Positions 1-7,981 of a stretch of DNA of 64,000 bases are shown here, piece after piece. The stretch's first letter is position 1. Every line of letters begins with the position of its first letter. Made by a program: the position numbers and the translations under genes. Origin of the DNA: Gordonia sp049847105 (GTDB lineage: Bacteria; Actinomycetota; Actinomycetes; Mycobacteriales; Mycobacteriaceae); NCBI RefSeq assembly GCF_049847105.1, contig NZ_JBNCNS010000001.1:496001-560000 (forward strand), in the 5' to 3' direction. The notes below the pieces were generated by a model that saw nothing but the letters and a program-made list of their open reading frames with translations, ran no database searches and was not told where the DNA came from.

Positions 1-134
1 TCGTCGTGCACTGATCGATTGTCTCCGTCGTCACGCGCGCATACAGCAAAACAGTGCAACGGTCGTTTACGATCCTGGATAGCGTGAATACCTGAACAAG
101 AGCGGAACACCGAAAAACGAGAGGACCGCACACC

Positions 135-842
135 GTGCTCAAGGGATTCAAGGAGTTCATACTCAAGGGCAACGTCGTCGAGCTGGCCACTGCGGTCATC
201 ATCGGTGGTGCGTTCACGGCGATCGTGACGGCATTCACCGACAGCATCATCGAGCCACTGCTCAACTCGATCCCGGGCGGTAGCAATCCGACCAAAGGCC
301 TGGGCTTCCAGATCACCGACAATCCGTCGACGTTCGTCAATCTGGGCGCCCTCATCACCGCGATCATCAACTTCGTGATCATCGCCGCGGTGGTGTATTT
401 CCTGATCGTCGTGCCGTACAACAAACTCGCCGCACTCGGTGGCTACGGAAAGAAGGCCGAGGTCACCGAAGTAGCGCTCCTCGCCGAGATCCGCGACCTC
501 CTCGATCCTGAGGGCACGTCGAGGGCACAGGACGCCGCGGAGGCCGAACTCCCGGATCACATCCAGGATCACGGAGCGCCCCCCGGCAACGACGCCGGCG
601 CCACGCAGCGTCTGACCACTCCGCCCCCCGCCGAGCCGATTCCGCCGACACAACCGGCGCCCACACCTCCTCCCCCGGGCGAAAATCCGCCGTACCCGAC
701 TCCCCAGCCCGCGCCGGGCAACTACCCGCCGCCCGGCGCCTACCCACCGGGCAACTACCCCCAGCAGGGCGGCTACCCCGGGCAGACGCAGTTCCCCGGC
801 GAGTACCCGCCGCCGGACGCCCCGGGACGGCATTCCCGCTGA
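135..842 (+). CDS. mscL: Large-conductance mechanosensitive channel MscL with long Pro-rich tail
   Basis: Inner-membrane channel that opens under hypo-osmotic shock. The N-terminal part is typical MscL: an amphipathic start (MLKGFKEFILKGNVVELATA), TM1 at about residues 15-38 and TM2 at about 68-97, followed by the cytoplasmic helix with LLAEIRDLL near 115. Family members are usually about 130-150 residues. This one has 235, because a Pro/Gly/Tyr-rich extension starts near residue 140. The GTG start follows a gagagga-type ribosome-binding site. The gene stands alone and a hairpin follows the stop. In mycobacteria mscL lies beside moaB2 and pepD, as here at a few kb distance. The tail's role is unknown. 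Confidence 0.95.
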   Translation: MLKGFKEFILKGNVVELATAVIIGGAFTAIVTAFTDSIIEPLLNSIPGGSNPTKGLGFQITDNPSTFVNLGALITAIINFVIIAAVVYFLIVVPYNKLAALGGYGKKAEVTEVALLAEIRDLLDPEGTSRAQDAAEAELPDHIQDHGAPPGNDAGATQRLTTPPPAEPIPPTQPAPTPPPPGENPPYPTPQPAPGNYPPPGAYPPGNYPQQGGYPGQTQFPGEYPPPDAPGRHSR

Positions 843-853
843 CCTCGACGATT

Positions 854-884
854 CGGGCCACGCTCCCCACCGGAGCGCGGCCCG
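854..884 (+). terminator. Hairpin after mscL
   Basis: Two 13-base arms (854-866 and 872-884) pair with a single A/C mismatch and leave a 5-base loop. It starts 12 bases after the mscL stop. There is no U-tract, which is usual for high-GC actinobacteria. Confidence 0.5.
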
Positions 885-1036
885 ATCTGCCGCGGTGTGA
901 ATCCGTGCCCCTTGGTTCCCAGCGGTTTGCCAGCCCACGAGCCAGGGAACCGCAAGGTTGCGTCCCTAGTGTCACTGGAGTCCGGAGCACGTCGGCCGGA
1001 CGACAAGAGATCAACTACACGGAGGTCGCAGAAGAA

Positions 1037-1162
1037 ATGCCGCAGCAGAACCGGGGCCCTCAGGGCCGCAACAATCACCGTCCCGCGCCGCGTCAGCCGC
1101 AGCGCCCGTCGCCGCGTCGTCCGCGCCGGCCCGCGTTCCCGTTCCCCTTCTTCGGGAGCTGA
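1037..1162 (+). CDS. Tiny Pro/Arg/Gln-rich peptide ending in FPFFGS (41 aa)
   Basis: Unrecognised small basic peptide. It begins MPQQNRGPQGRNN, continues with RP/PRR runs and ends PAFPFPFFGS. The ATG at 1037 is preceded by GGAGG at 1021-1025. A strong hairpin follows the stop. A second peptide at 1526 has the same build and ends PPFFFGS, and this paralogy is the main reason to call it real. It has no signal peptide or membrane segment. An upstream in-frame GTG at 905 would add 44 residues of unconvincing sequence. The function is unknown; the hydrophobic FFGS end on a polycationic Pro-rich chain could be a membrane, cell-wall or nucleic-acid binding tag. Confidence 0.6.
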   Translation: MPQQNRGPQGRNNHRPAPRQPQRPSPRRPRRPAFPFPFFGS

Positions 1163-1193
1163 CCGCCGGCCGGTTCACCGGCCTGACGACAGC

Positions 1194-1231
1194 ACGGCAC
1201 GGGCCTGTCTCCCCCGCCGGGCCCGTGCCGT
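1194..1231 (+). terminator. Terminator hairpin of the first tiny peptide gene
   Basis: Perfect 12-bp stem (1194-1205 with 1220-1231) and 14-base loop, starting 31 bases after the stop. It implies a separate monocistronic transcript. Confidence 0.6.
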
Positions 1232-1525
1232 CGTCGTCCATGATGCGCGACTCAGCGGCAGATTCACAGCAGACTCACAGTTGCATTCACAGGTACGTCA
1301 CAGAACGCCCAATACCGACACCCCGCCGACAATCACCCGCCGAAATGCACTGTTACAGAATCACTTTCACCCTTAGTCGGCATCGTCGACGATCGGACCC
1401 GGATCGTTGAGCTGCCGTTGCCGAACTGTTACCTTCCTCCTTGTGGCCCCTGGCTCGACACGCAGCCCGGGCGCCACACCGACGGTCCGACATATTGCGG
1501 ACCGCAGTGTCAAGGGAGGAACACC

Positions 1526-1678
1526 ATGCCACGAGGTCATCGAGGACCCCGCCATCCGATGCCGCCGCATCGCGCACCGCATCCGCACGGGGGACCGCAC
1601 CCGGGACCCCGTCCCGGACCGGGCCGGGCCCCGCGCCCGCCGCGCCGTCCGATGCCGCCGTTCTTCTTCGGTAGCTGA
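1526..1678 (+). CDS. Tiny Pro/His/Arg-rich peptide ending in PPFFFGS (50 aa)
   Basis: Second member of the small-peptide pair. It begins MPRGHRGPRHPMPP, is rich in Pro, His, Gly and Arg throughout, and ends RPMPPFFFGS. It has a strong ribosome-binding site, AGGGAGGA, ending 5 bases before the ATG at 1526. The frame is open upstream to 1418, but the ribosome-binding site and the low-complexity boundary favour 1526. A perfect 19-bp terminator begins 9 bases after the stop. The shared C-terminal FFGS and Pro/Arg bias with the peptide at 1037 suggest a duplicated gene. The function is unknown. Confidence 0.62.
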   Translation: MPRGHRGPRHPMPPHRAPHPHGGPHPGPRPGPGRAPRPPRRPMPPFFFGS

Positions 1679-1687
1679 TCAGAACCC

Positions 1688-1729
1688 GACCGAAGGCCCC
1701 GTCGCATGTCTGCGACGGGGCCTTCGGTC
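1688..1729. terminator. Strong bidirectional terminator
   Basis: Perfect 19-bp stem (1688-1706 with 1711-1729) around a 4-base TGTC loop, between the tiny peptide gene on + and the ABC exporter gene on -. It could serve both converging transcripts. Confidence 0.85.
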
Positions 1730-1756
1730 TGTCATCGGTCGTGTTCACGACCGCGA

Positions 1757-3571
1757 TCAGCGGCGCCGGATCGTCCCGTCGCGAACCGTGAGCGTGTAGT
1801 CGGCCACCGCGGCGACCTTGTCGTCATGAGTGATGAGCACGGTCGTGCGCGATCGGGCCAGCCTCTCGAGCGGTGCCATCACGCGGTGTGTGGTGGCGTC
1901 GTCGAGGCCGGTGGTCGGTTCGTCGAGAATCAGCAACGGGGTGTCACGCAGGAAGGCACGGGCCAGTCCGATCCGCTGTTGCTGGCCGCCCGACAGGTTG
2001 GCGCCACCGTCGCGTAGCTGAGTATCGAGTCCGTCCGGCAACTCACCGATGAAACCGGCCGCATCGGCGGCGGCGGCCGCCGCCAGAACCTGATCGTCGG
2101 TTGCGTCCGGCCGCCCGTATCGGATGTTGTCGGCGATCGACGCGTTGAACAGCGCGACGCGTTGCGGCAGGACGGCCATGTGGGCACGCAGCCGTCGCAG
2201 GCTCATCGAGCGGATGTCGGTGTCGTTGAAGCGGATCGCGCCGCGCTGCGGGTCATAGAAGCGCAGCATCAGATACATCAGCGTGCTCTTGCCCGAGCCG
2301 CTCGGACCCAGGAGTGCCACGAAGTCCCCCGACTCGATTGTCAGGTCCACATCGTCGAGGACCAGGCGGTCCGAATCGGGATAGGCGAAGGTGACCCGGT
2401 CCACGTGCACGGACACCGCGGATGCCACCGGTCCGGCGGACGCCGCGGCGACATCTGCGTCGGGATGGACGTCGGCGGCATCCGCGTCGCTCCCGGCGAG
2501 TGCGTCGGCCTCGGGAAGTTCCGGCTCGGCCGTGTCGGTGATGCCGATCGGCGCGTCGAGTACCTCGGCGACGCGTTCGGCGCTCGCCGTGGCCGAGGTC
2601 ACCGACACCACGAGGCCACCGAGGGTCTGGATGTGCGGATACATGTAGCCCAGGTAGCCGGTGAGGGCGATGAGGGTTCCCACACTGGCGACGCCGCGCG
2701 AGATCTGCCACGCACCCACCGCGAGCACCGCCATCATGCAGAGCATCTCCACGACGGTGACGGTCTCCGAGAAGGCCGCATTGGCCTTGAGTTCCGACAC
2801 CCGGGCGTTGCGCCAGATCCGACTCTCCCGCAGAACCTTCCGACGGTCGCGCTCGCCCTGGTTGTCAGCCTGGATCGATATCGCGTGGGTGATGCCCTCC
2901 TGGATTCGAGAGCTGATGCGGCCGTTGGCCTTCCGCTCGCGGCGCGCGGCGGTCTTGACCACCTTCCCGAACCAGCGCGAGACCACCCACAGCAAGGGGG
3001 CGAGCACAAACGCGAGCAGGGCCAGGTCCCATCGCGTCACAAATGCCGCCACGGCGTAGATGACGGCGCTGCCGATCGCCAGGGTGCCGGCCACCACGCC
3101 CGAGGACACCAGGTGTTCGATCTCGTCGACGTCGCCGCTGTGCCGCGCGATCAGGTCGCCGGTCTCGAACTGCCTGCGCGTATGTGGGGCCAGTTGCTGG
3201 GTGTGCGCGTACAGACGATCGCGCAACCGCAACAGGGTTCGTTCGGCGACGAGGCCGGAGATCACGGTCCCGCCGTAGGACGCCGCAGCGCCGAGCAGCG
3301 ACACCGCGGCCCAGATTCCGAGCGGCCACCAGAGCGCCGAGAGGTCACCGGCGACGAGCACGTTGTCGACGATGTCGGCGAACACCGCGACCGTGACCAC
3401 ACTCGTGCCGACCTCGACGAAGAAGAGCAGCACCGAGACGGCGAGCTTCCACCGCTGACCGTGCATCACCGGGGCGAAACGACGCATCGCGGACAGGACG
3501 TTGAGCGCCTCGGGATGTGCGTCGATCGAATCCGGATATCCCTCATCCACGACGTCATCCGTTGTCGACAC
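1757..3571 (-). CDS. ABC exporter, fused permease and ATPase (604 aa)
   Basis: Half-size ABC exporter with an N-terminal six-helix transmembrane domain (about residues 40-320) and a C-terminal nucleotide-binding domain. The ATPase shows Walker A GPSGSGKST, Q-loop, signature LSGGQQQR and Walker B LLILDEPTTGLDD. An Ala/Asp-rich spacer of about 35 residues joins the domains. It probably works as a homodimer in the membrane. The start is chosen at the GTG at 3571 because an ideal AGGAGG lies 7 bases upstream; an upstream in-frame GTG at 3586 overlaps that site. The substrate cannot be read from sequence. Drug, lipid or peptide export are all possible. Confidence 0.88.
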   Translation of the reverse strand: MSTTDDVVDEGYPDSIDAHPEALNVLSAMRRFAPVMHGQRWKLAVSVLLFFVEVGTSVVTVAVFADIVDNVLVAGDLSALWWPLGIWAAVSLLGAAASYGGTVISGLVAERTLLRLRDRLYAHTQQLAPHTRRQFETGDLIARHSGDVDEIEHLVSSGVVAGTLAIGSAVIYAVAAFVTRWDLALLAFVLAPLLWVVSRWFGKVVKTAARRERKANGRISSRIQEGITHAISIQADNQGERDRRKVLRESRIWRNARVSELKANAAFSETVTVVEMLCMMAVLAVGAWQISRGVASVGTLIALTGYLGYMYPHIQTLGGLVVSVTSATASAERVAEVLDAPIGITDTAEPELPEADALAGSDADAADVHPDADVAAASAGPVASAVSVHVDRVTFAYPDSDRLVLDDVDLTIESGDFVALLGPSGSGKSTLMYLMLRFYDPQRGAIRFNDTDIRSMSLRRLRAHMAVLPQRVALFNASIADNIRYGRPDATDDQVLAAAAAADAAGFIGELPDGLDTQLRDGGANLSGGQQQRIGLARAFLRDTPLLILDEPTTGLDDATTHRVMAPLERLARSRTTVLITHDDKVAAVADYTLTVRDGTIRRR

Positions 3572-3678
3572 CAGGATCCTCCTCACCGCCGGCGGGGCAC
3601 CCGGCCACCGTGCGCGACTCTAGCCGCACCCGGTGATCGCTTTCCTGGCACTCCGACAACCACTACTCCGACGACGAC

Positions 3679-3713
3679 AGGGCGGGATCGGAAGAAATCT
3701 CCGATCCCGCCCT
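3679..3713 (-). terminator. Terminator downstream of the distal porin gene
   Basis: Perfect 14-bp stem (3679-3692 with 3700-3713) and 7-base loop, 48 bases after the porin stop and before the ABC exporter start. Confidence 0.8.
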
Positions 3714-3760
3714 GCCGCGGTTGTTCAGTTGTGGGTCGACGAACGACCCGGCAACTCAGA

Positions 3761-4429
3761 TCAGCCCAGGCTGAAGGGCTTGCCGTACAGGGTGATGACA
3801 CCCTTCACCGAATCGGTGTCGACGGTCACCTTGATCTTGGCCTTGGCCGAGGCGTAGCCGGCGCACCCGTCCATCTTGAACCGCTCCTGGCTGTAGGCGA
3901 CGCCGCCCGTCTTGCCCTTGAAGCTGTAATCGTTGACGGTGTAGTCCTTGTACGCCGTGCTGTCACCCGAGGTGGTGTCGATGATCGGCACGTAGCTCGC
4001 CTGGCCGGGTCCGAGCGTGAAGCCTCCGCCGGCATTGCCCGACGGGGCCGCTGAGGCGCCGCCATTCTCGCCCGGCGCAACCGTGACGCCCGCGCCCCCC
4101 TCGGCACCGGCACCGAAGTTCACCTGGCAACCCACGAGGTAGCCACCGGCGATCGTGCCGCCTTCGGCCTTGCCGCCGACGGTCACCTTCACCTTGCCGG
4201 ACACCCAAGCTTCACGGCTGGTCGCAACGTTGGTGACGGCCTTCTGGACGTTCACGGACTCGTCGAACAGCCGAACGGTCACCGGGGTGCCGTCGACGAG
4301 GGTCTTGCTGACGTAGCCGCCGGGCAGCGCGCCGGCGGCGGCGCCACCCGCACCGAGGCTGCTGAGGCCCACCACCACGGCACCGGCGAGGCCGACTCCA
4401 GCGGCCACGCGAGTGTTGATCTTCTTCAT
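3761..4429 (-). CDS. MspA-family porin (222 aa)
   Basis: Outer-membrane porin of the mycobacterial MspA type, an octameric beta-barrel through the mycolate layer for hydrophilic solutes. It has a signal peptide (MKKINTRVAAG, hydrophobic core, then GGAAAG at about 28-33), an N-terminal LPGGYVSKTLVDGTPVTVR motif and family landmarks: VGCQVNFG, a GCAGYASAKAKI stretch and a terminal TLYGKPFSLG. A Gly/Ala-rich loop (GAGAEGGAGVTVAPGENGG) is longer than in classical MspA. Ribosome-binding site AAGGGGAA precedes the ATG. It lies 71 bases after a second porin on the same strand, so the two are tandem paralogs. Confidence 0.93.
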   Translation of the reverse strand: MKKINTRVAAGVGLAGAVVVGLSSLGAGGAAAGALPGGYVSKTLVDGTPVTVRLFDESVNVQKAVTNVATSREAWVSGKVKVTVGGKAEGGTIAGGYLVGCQVNFGAGAEGGAGVTVAPGENGGASAAPSGNAGGGFTLGPGQASYVPIIDTTSGDSTAYKDYTVNDYSFKGKTGGVAYSQERFKMDGCAGYASAKAKIKVTVDTDSVKGVITLYGKPFSLG

Positions 4430-4500
4430 GATTCCCCTTCGTGGAATATCAATCTGCTCGGGGCAGATAAGTCAGAGTTTGCTGAGTTGTCTGCGCCCGG

Positions 4501-5145
4501 TCAGTTGAGACTGAAGGGCTTGCCGTAGAGGGTGGACTGGACGTAGGAGCCTTCACCGTTCACGGTGCCGTCGTCGGTGTTGAAGCCCTTGGCGCCAACG
4601 GTCTTGACGATGGTCCGTGCGGATGCGTAGCCGCCGCAGTTCTGGACATCGATCGCGAACTTGTCGAGCTGGATGGCCGCCACGCCGCCCGCCTTGATGC
4701 TCTTGTGCGTGACATCGGCGACGGCAACCTGGCCCGGGTTCAGCGGCAGGGTCAGCGATCCGGAGAGCGAGGGACTGAGCGCCTGCGTGATGCTTCCGGA
4801 CAGACCGCCCTCGAGACCGGTGATGTCGACCTGGCAGCCGACGAGGACCTTGACCGCGATGTCCCCGTTGACGCCTGCGCTGGCCTTGGCCCGGTAGGTA
4901 CCCGACACGACCGCGGCGCGTCCTGCGCCATTGTTCGCCACCGACGGGGCCGGCAGGGCCGATTCGCCGGTGCGCCACGTCTGGATCGACTCACCATCGA
5001 CACCCACGGCGTTCTTGTAACCATTCGGCAGGCCGACTGCCGCAGCGTTTCCCGCCCCCATGCCGGCCAGGCCAACTACCGCCACCGCGGCGACGGCGCC
5101 TGCACCAACAACGCGGCGCAGCCCGAGCTTGCTGAACTTGCTCAT
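4501..5145 (-). CDS. MspA-family porin, upstream paralog (214 aa)
   Basis: Second MspA-like porin. It has a signal peptide MSKFSKLGLRRVVGAG with cleavage near GNAAA-V, then VGLPNGYKNAVGVDGESIQTWR, VLVGCQVDITG, NCGGYASARTIVKT and terminal TLYGKPFSLN. The start is placed at 5145, since GAGAGGGAA lies 5 bases upstream; the frame is open to 5193 but without a better site. It shares the ends and the GCQV and GYASA motifs with the neighbouring porin but diverges in the central loop, which suggests a different constriction-zone chemistry. A hairpin in the 5' leader may affect its expression. Confidence 0.92.
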   Translation of the reverse strand: MSKFSKLGLRRVVGAGAVAAVAVVGLAGMGAGNAAAVGLPNGYKNAVGVDGESIQTWRTGESALPAPSVANNGAGRAAVVSGTYRAKASAGVNGDIAVKVLVGCQVDITGLEGGLSGSITQALSPSLSGSLTLPLNPGQVAVADVTHKSIKAGGVAAIQLDKFAIDVQNCGGYASARTIVKTVGAKGFNTDDGTVNGEGSYVQSTLYGKPFSLN

Positions 5146-5177
5146 TCGTTCCCTCTCACAGGATTCGGTTGTTATCC

Positions 5178-5203
5178 CACCCGGCACAACCACGTGCCGG
5201 GTG
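5178..5203 (-). promoter_or_regulatory. Leader hairpin before the porin start
   Basis: Perfect 10-bp stem (5178-5187 with 5194-5203) and 6-base loop, ending 32 bases before the porin ATG and outside any gene I support. A 5' leader stability or attenuation element is plausible; this is inference. Confidence 0.4.
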
Positions 5204-5531
5204 AGTCGACCCTTGTGGGCTGCGGACCCCCGCCCCGCAACCGAATCCAGATCCGGTTCCGGTCGGCTGGAAGTCGCCTTCGCACACCCCTGGTCACTGC
5301 TGCGTTGTCATTCGCGACAGATCGCAGGACTCTCCGTCGGTGCTCGTCGCGAGCATCGAGTTTCGTCGGTGCGAACGTTATCGGAGCGCGATCGAGACCA
5401 GCAACAGATGGGATCTCGCGCGTGGCAAAACCCGGTCTGACGATCTTGAATCTCACATTCACTATTCCTGGATATGCGAATGTTAACGGAGGGAAAACAC
5501 GCTGCGTCAGCCATGTCAGCAGGTAGCTGGA
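5204..5531. other. Noncoding region upstream of porins
   Basis: About 330 bases before the porin pair. It is less GC-rich toward 5430-5520. It presumably holds the porin promoter, but I cannot point to a convincing -35/-10 pair. No coding frame here looks real. Confidence 0.4.
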
Positions 5532-5744
5532 CTATTCGTAATGCGGCGGGCGATTGGCTTCATACCAGTCCCGAGATACGCCCGTGTGACCTTGATCACA
5601 CTCGTCGGATGTTACCTCAGGAAGCTCGGTGCCGAAGACATCATCGATTCTTGCCTTCTTGCGCCAGGTGTCCCGCGGACGCGAAGTCTCCCCGGAATCG
5701 CTGGTCACCGGCGATTCCGGGGAGTTGTCCGATTCACGTTCCAT
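5532..5744 (-). CDS. Short hydrophilic protein with RPPHYE tail (70 aa)
   Basis: Unnamed small acidic/basic protein: MERESDNSPESPVTS, then DTWRKKARIDDVFGTELPEV, TSDE and a C-terminal DWYEANRPPHYE. Short actinobacterial proteins ending in (K/R)PPH(W/H/Y) near a TSDE-like motif are common and uncharacterised; this is from general recall. It starts 35 bases after moaB2 on the same strand, so they may be co-transcribed. Codons are mostly G/C-ending. No clear ribosome-binding site is visible, and a 14-bp terminator-like hairpin lies inside codons 7-19, so the true start or its expression is uncertain. Confidence 0.58.
   Translation of the reverse strand: MERESDNSPESPVTSDSGETSRPRDTWRKKARIDDVFGTELPEVTSDECDQGHTGVSRDWYEANRPPHYE
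5688..5724 (-). terminator. Hairpin downstream of moaB2
   Basis: Perfect 14-bp stem (5688-5701 with 5711-5724) and 9-base loop, 56 bases after the moaB2 stop. It overlaps the 5' codons of the 70-aa frame, so it is either the moaB2 terminator or an attenuator of the small gene. Confidence 0.6.
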
Positions 5745-5779
5745 GAGGGTCTCGGCGTCGTCCGACGAGGTGCCGATCG

Positions 5780-6373
5780 TCAGAATTCGCTGATCGCCTC
5801 GATGACGTGCTGGGCCAGCGGGGCGACCGTGGCCATGCCGTCACGCACGGCCGCCCGCGAGTTCGCAAGGTTCACCACGAGCGTCTGTCCGGAGATCCCG
5901 GCAAGTCCCCGCGAGAGTCCGCCGTCGGTGGCGCCGGCAGCCAGTCCGGAGCTCCGGACGGCCTCTTCGATGCCCCGCAGCCGCCGATCGAGGATCTGTT
6001 CGGTCGCCTCGGGTGCCACATCACGCGCGCCCACACCGACACCACCGACCGACACCACGAGATCCACGCCACCGATCACGGCGGTGTTGAGCGCGTTGCG
6101 GATCTCGACCTCGTCGCCCGAGACGGCCACGGTCGCATCCACGTGGAAGCCCGCCTCGCCGAGGAGTTCACCCACGAGTGGGCCGAGAAGGCTCTGATCT
6201 TCCCCGTGTGCCGCCCGATCGTCGACCACCACGACCAGTGCCCGCCCGATCTCGTCGCCGCTCGGAGAGATGCGTACGTCATCGTCGCTGTGGCGCGCGA
6301 CGAACTCGCGCGCGGCCGCGTCGGCGGCCACCACGTCGTCGGGGTCGATGGCGGTGGATCCTGTGTCGCTCAT
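5780..6373 (-). CDS. moaB2: MogA/MoaB-family molybdenum cofactor protein (197 aa)
   Basis: Molybdopterin-binding domain protein acting at the molybdopterin adenylylation stage of molybdenum cofactor synthesis. Seen: GRALVVVVDDRAAHGE near the start, LVVSVGGVGVGARDVAPEA (the GGxGxG-type loop), and RGLAGISGQTLVVNLANS, all standard for the fold. The ATG is preceded by AAAGG. It lies 39 bases downstream of pepD, the pepD-moaB2 order known from M. tuberculosis. The window also encodes a molybdoenzyme (the nitrate reductase), so the cofactor has a local user, although the two genes are not one operon. Confidence 0.88.
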   Translation of the reverse strand: MSDTGSTAIDPDDVVAADAAAREFVARHSDDDVRISPSGDEIGRALVVVVDDRAAHGEDQSLLGPLVGELLGEAGFHVDATVAVSGDEVEIRNALNTAVIGGVDLVVSVGGVGVGARDVAPEATEQILDRRLRGIEEAVRSSGLAAGATDGGLSRGLAGISGQTLVVNLANSRAAVRDGMATVAPLAQHVIEAISEF

Positions 6374-6412
6374 GCTCTGCCTTTCTGTTCCCTGCGGAGA
6401 TCGTGCGTGGTT

Positions 6413-7816
6413 CTAGCCGGTCTGCAGGGTCTCCAAGGTGACCTGCGCGGTCCGGGTCTGTCCGTTGACGACGTACGTGATCGTGACAGTGTCGCCCGGT
6501 GCGTGTGACCGGATGGCCGCCACCAGGGCGTCGCCGCTGGCGATGTTGCGATCATCCACCTTGGTGACCACCGCGCCGGTCGGTATGCCGGCCTTGGCCG
6601 CGGGTCCACCTGCGGTCACGTCGGAGATATAGGCACCCGGCTGGTCCAGCTCCGTGTTCGCCCGCACCGACACGCCGAGGCCGGCCTGGGTGGCCTTGCC
6701 GGTGTCCCGTAGTTCGTTGGCCACGCGGATCGCCTGATCGATGGGGATCGCAAAGCCGAGTCCGATGCTGCCGCCCTGCTGTTCCGCGGAGGACCCCAAC
6801 GTCGCGATCGCGGTGTTGACGCCGATCAGCGCACCCTTCGCGTTGACCAGGGCACCACCGGAGTTGCCGGGGTTGATGGCGGCGTCGGTCTGGATCGCAT
6901 CGATCACCGACGTGGTCCCGCCGGTTTCCTTCGACGTCGACACCGGACGGTTCAGCGCACTGATGATGCCGGTGGTGACGGTGCCCTCGAGCCCGAGTGG
7001 TGCACCGATGGCGATGACGTCCTGGCCGACGGCGAGATTGTTCGAGGTACCCACGTTGATCGGCTTGAGACCGGTCTTCTCGACCTTGATCACCGCGATG
7101 TCGGACACCGAGTCGGCACCGAGCACCCGGGCGGGCGCACGCGATCCGTCGGAGAAGTTCACCAACAAGTCGCTGGCCCGTGTGGCACCACCTTCGGTCA
7201 CGACGTGGTTGTTGGTCATGATCACGCCGTCGTCGGACAGCACCACGCCGGACCCGCTGCCCTCCGAGTTTCCGGACCGCACGATGATCGAGACGACCGA
7301 CGGGAGCACATTGGCGGCTACCTCCTGCACGGATCCCGCCGGGGCCTCCATCTGCCCCTGAGAACCGCTGTTCGGGTCTCCGCCGAGCGGACCGCTGTGT
7401 GCCGTCGACGAGTCGTCGGCGACGTTGGCACCGATCGCACCACCGACACCGCCCGCCACCAGCGCGAGCACCACCGCGCCGACGATCAGCGCAGCCTTGC
7501 CGCCGCCGGATTTCTTTCGGGGCGCAGGATCGCCTCCGTATGGCGGCCCTCCAGGAGGCATCGGCCCGCCCGGGCCCCCCGCGTACTGGGGCTGAGTCGG
7601 GAACGGCGCGGACGCCGGCGCTCCGTATGGGTCGGAGTACGGCCGGGTGGACGCGGCGTGGTGGCCGTAGGTGTTCGCATCCGGTGCAGGCGGACCGGGA
7701 GCGTACGGATTCGACCCGTAGCCCGGCGTCGGCTGCTGCCCCGGTGAGCCGTACGGATTCTGGCCGGCCCCGCTCCCGGTGCCGTACGGATCGCCCTGCG
7801 AACCGCCACTCGTCAT
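6413..7816 (-). CDS. pepD: Membrane-anchored HtrA/DegP-type serine protease PepD
   Basis: Envelope quality-control protease. The order is a Gly/Pro/Tyr-rich cytoplasmic N-terminus (about 1-95), one transmembrane helix (about 108-132), a trypsin-like domain with catalytic His in TNNHVV (about 204), Asp in SDIAVIKV (about 239) and Ser in NPGNSGGA (about 319), then a PDZ domain (about 370-465). The ATG at 7816 is preferred because GAGGGCGACG precedes it; an ATG at 7840 would add 8 residues. It is downstream of mprB on the same strand. In mycobacteria pepD is a target of MprAB and SigE; direct repeats in the gap suggest similar control. Confidence 0.93.
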   Translation of the reverse strand: MTSGGSQGDPYGTGSGAGQNPYGSPGQQPTPGYGSNPYAPGPPAPDANTYGHHAASTRPYSDPYGAPASAPFPTQPQYAGGPGGPMPPGGPPYGGDPAPRKKSGGGKAALIVGAVVLALVAGGVGGAIGANVADDSSTAHSGPLGGDPNSGSQGQMEAPAGSVQEVAANVLPSVVSIIVRSGNSEGSGSGVVLSDDGVIMTNNHVVTEGGATRASDLLVNFSDGSRAPARVLGADSVSDIAVIKVEKTGLKPINVGTSNNLAVGQDVIAIGAPLGLEGTVTTGIISALNRPVSTSKETGGTTSVIDAIQTDAAINPGNSGGALVNAKGALIGVNTAIATLGSSAEQQGGSIGLGFAIPIDQAIRVANELRDTGKATQAGLGVSVRANTELDQPGAYISDVTAGGPAAKAGIPTGAVVTKVDDRNIASGDALVAAIRSHAPGDTVTITYVVNGQTRTAQVTLETLQTG

Positions 7817-7947
7817 CTCGTCGCCCTCAGTTCTCTCCATGTCGCCCGAATCCGGCGATCTCCCGACAGTCGCGCCCGGCGCCGACCCACTGCACCGATC
7901 CGATCCTCAACCCTAGGGGATCAGGTACGTACCGCGAGGGGCGAAGT

Positions 7948-7978
7948 CGAGGACTGTTCGCACCAACGAGGCCTGTTC
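7948..7978 (-). promoter_or_regulatory. Direct repeat upstream of pepD, candidate MprA site
   Basis: Two 12-mers, CGAGGACTGTTC (7948-7959) and CGAGGCCTGTTC (7967-7978), differ at one base and are offset by 19 bases, between the mprB stop and pepD start. MprA is known to bind loosely conserved direct repeats; assigning these to MprA is inference. Confidence 0.4.
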
Positions 7979-7981
7979 ACA

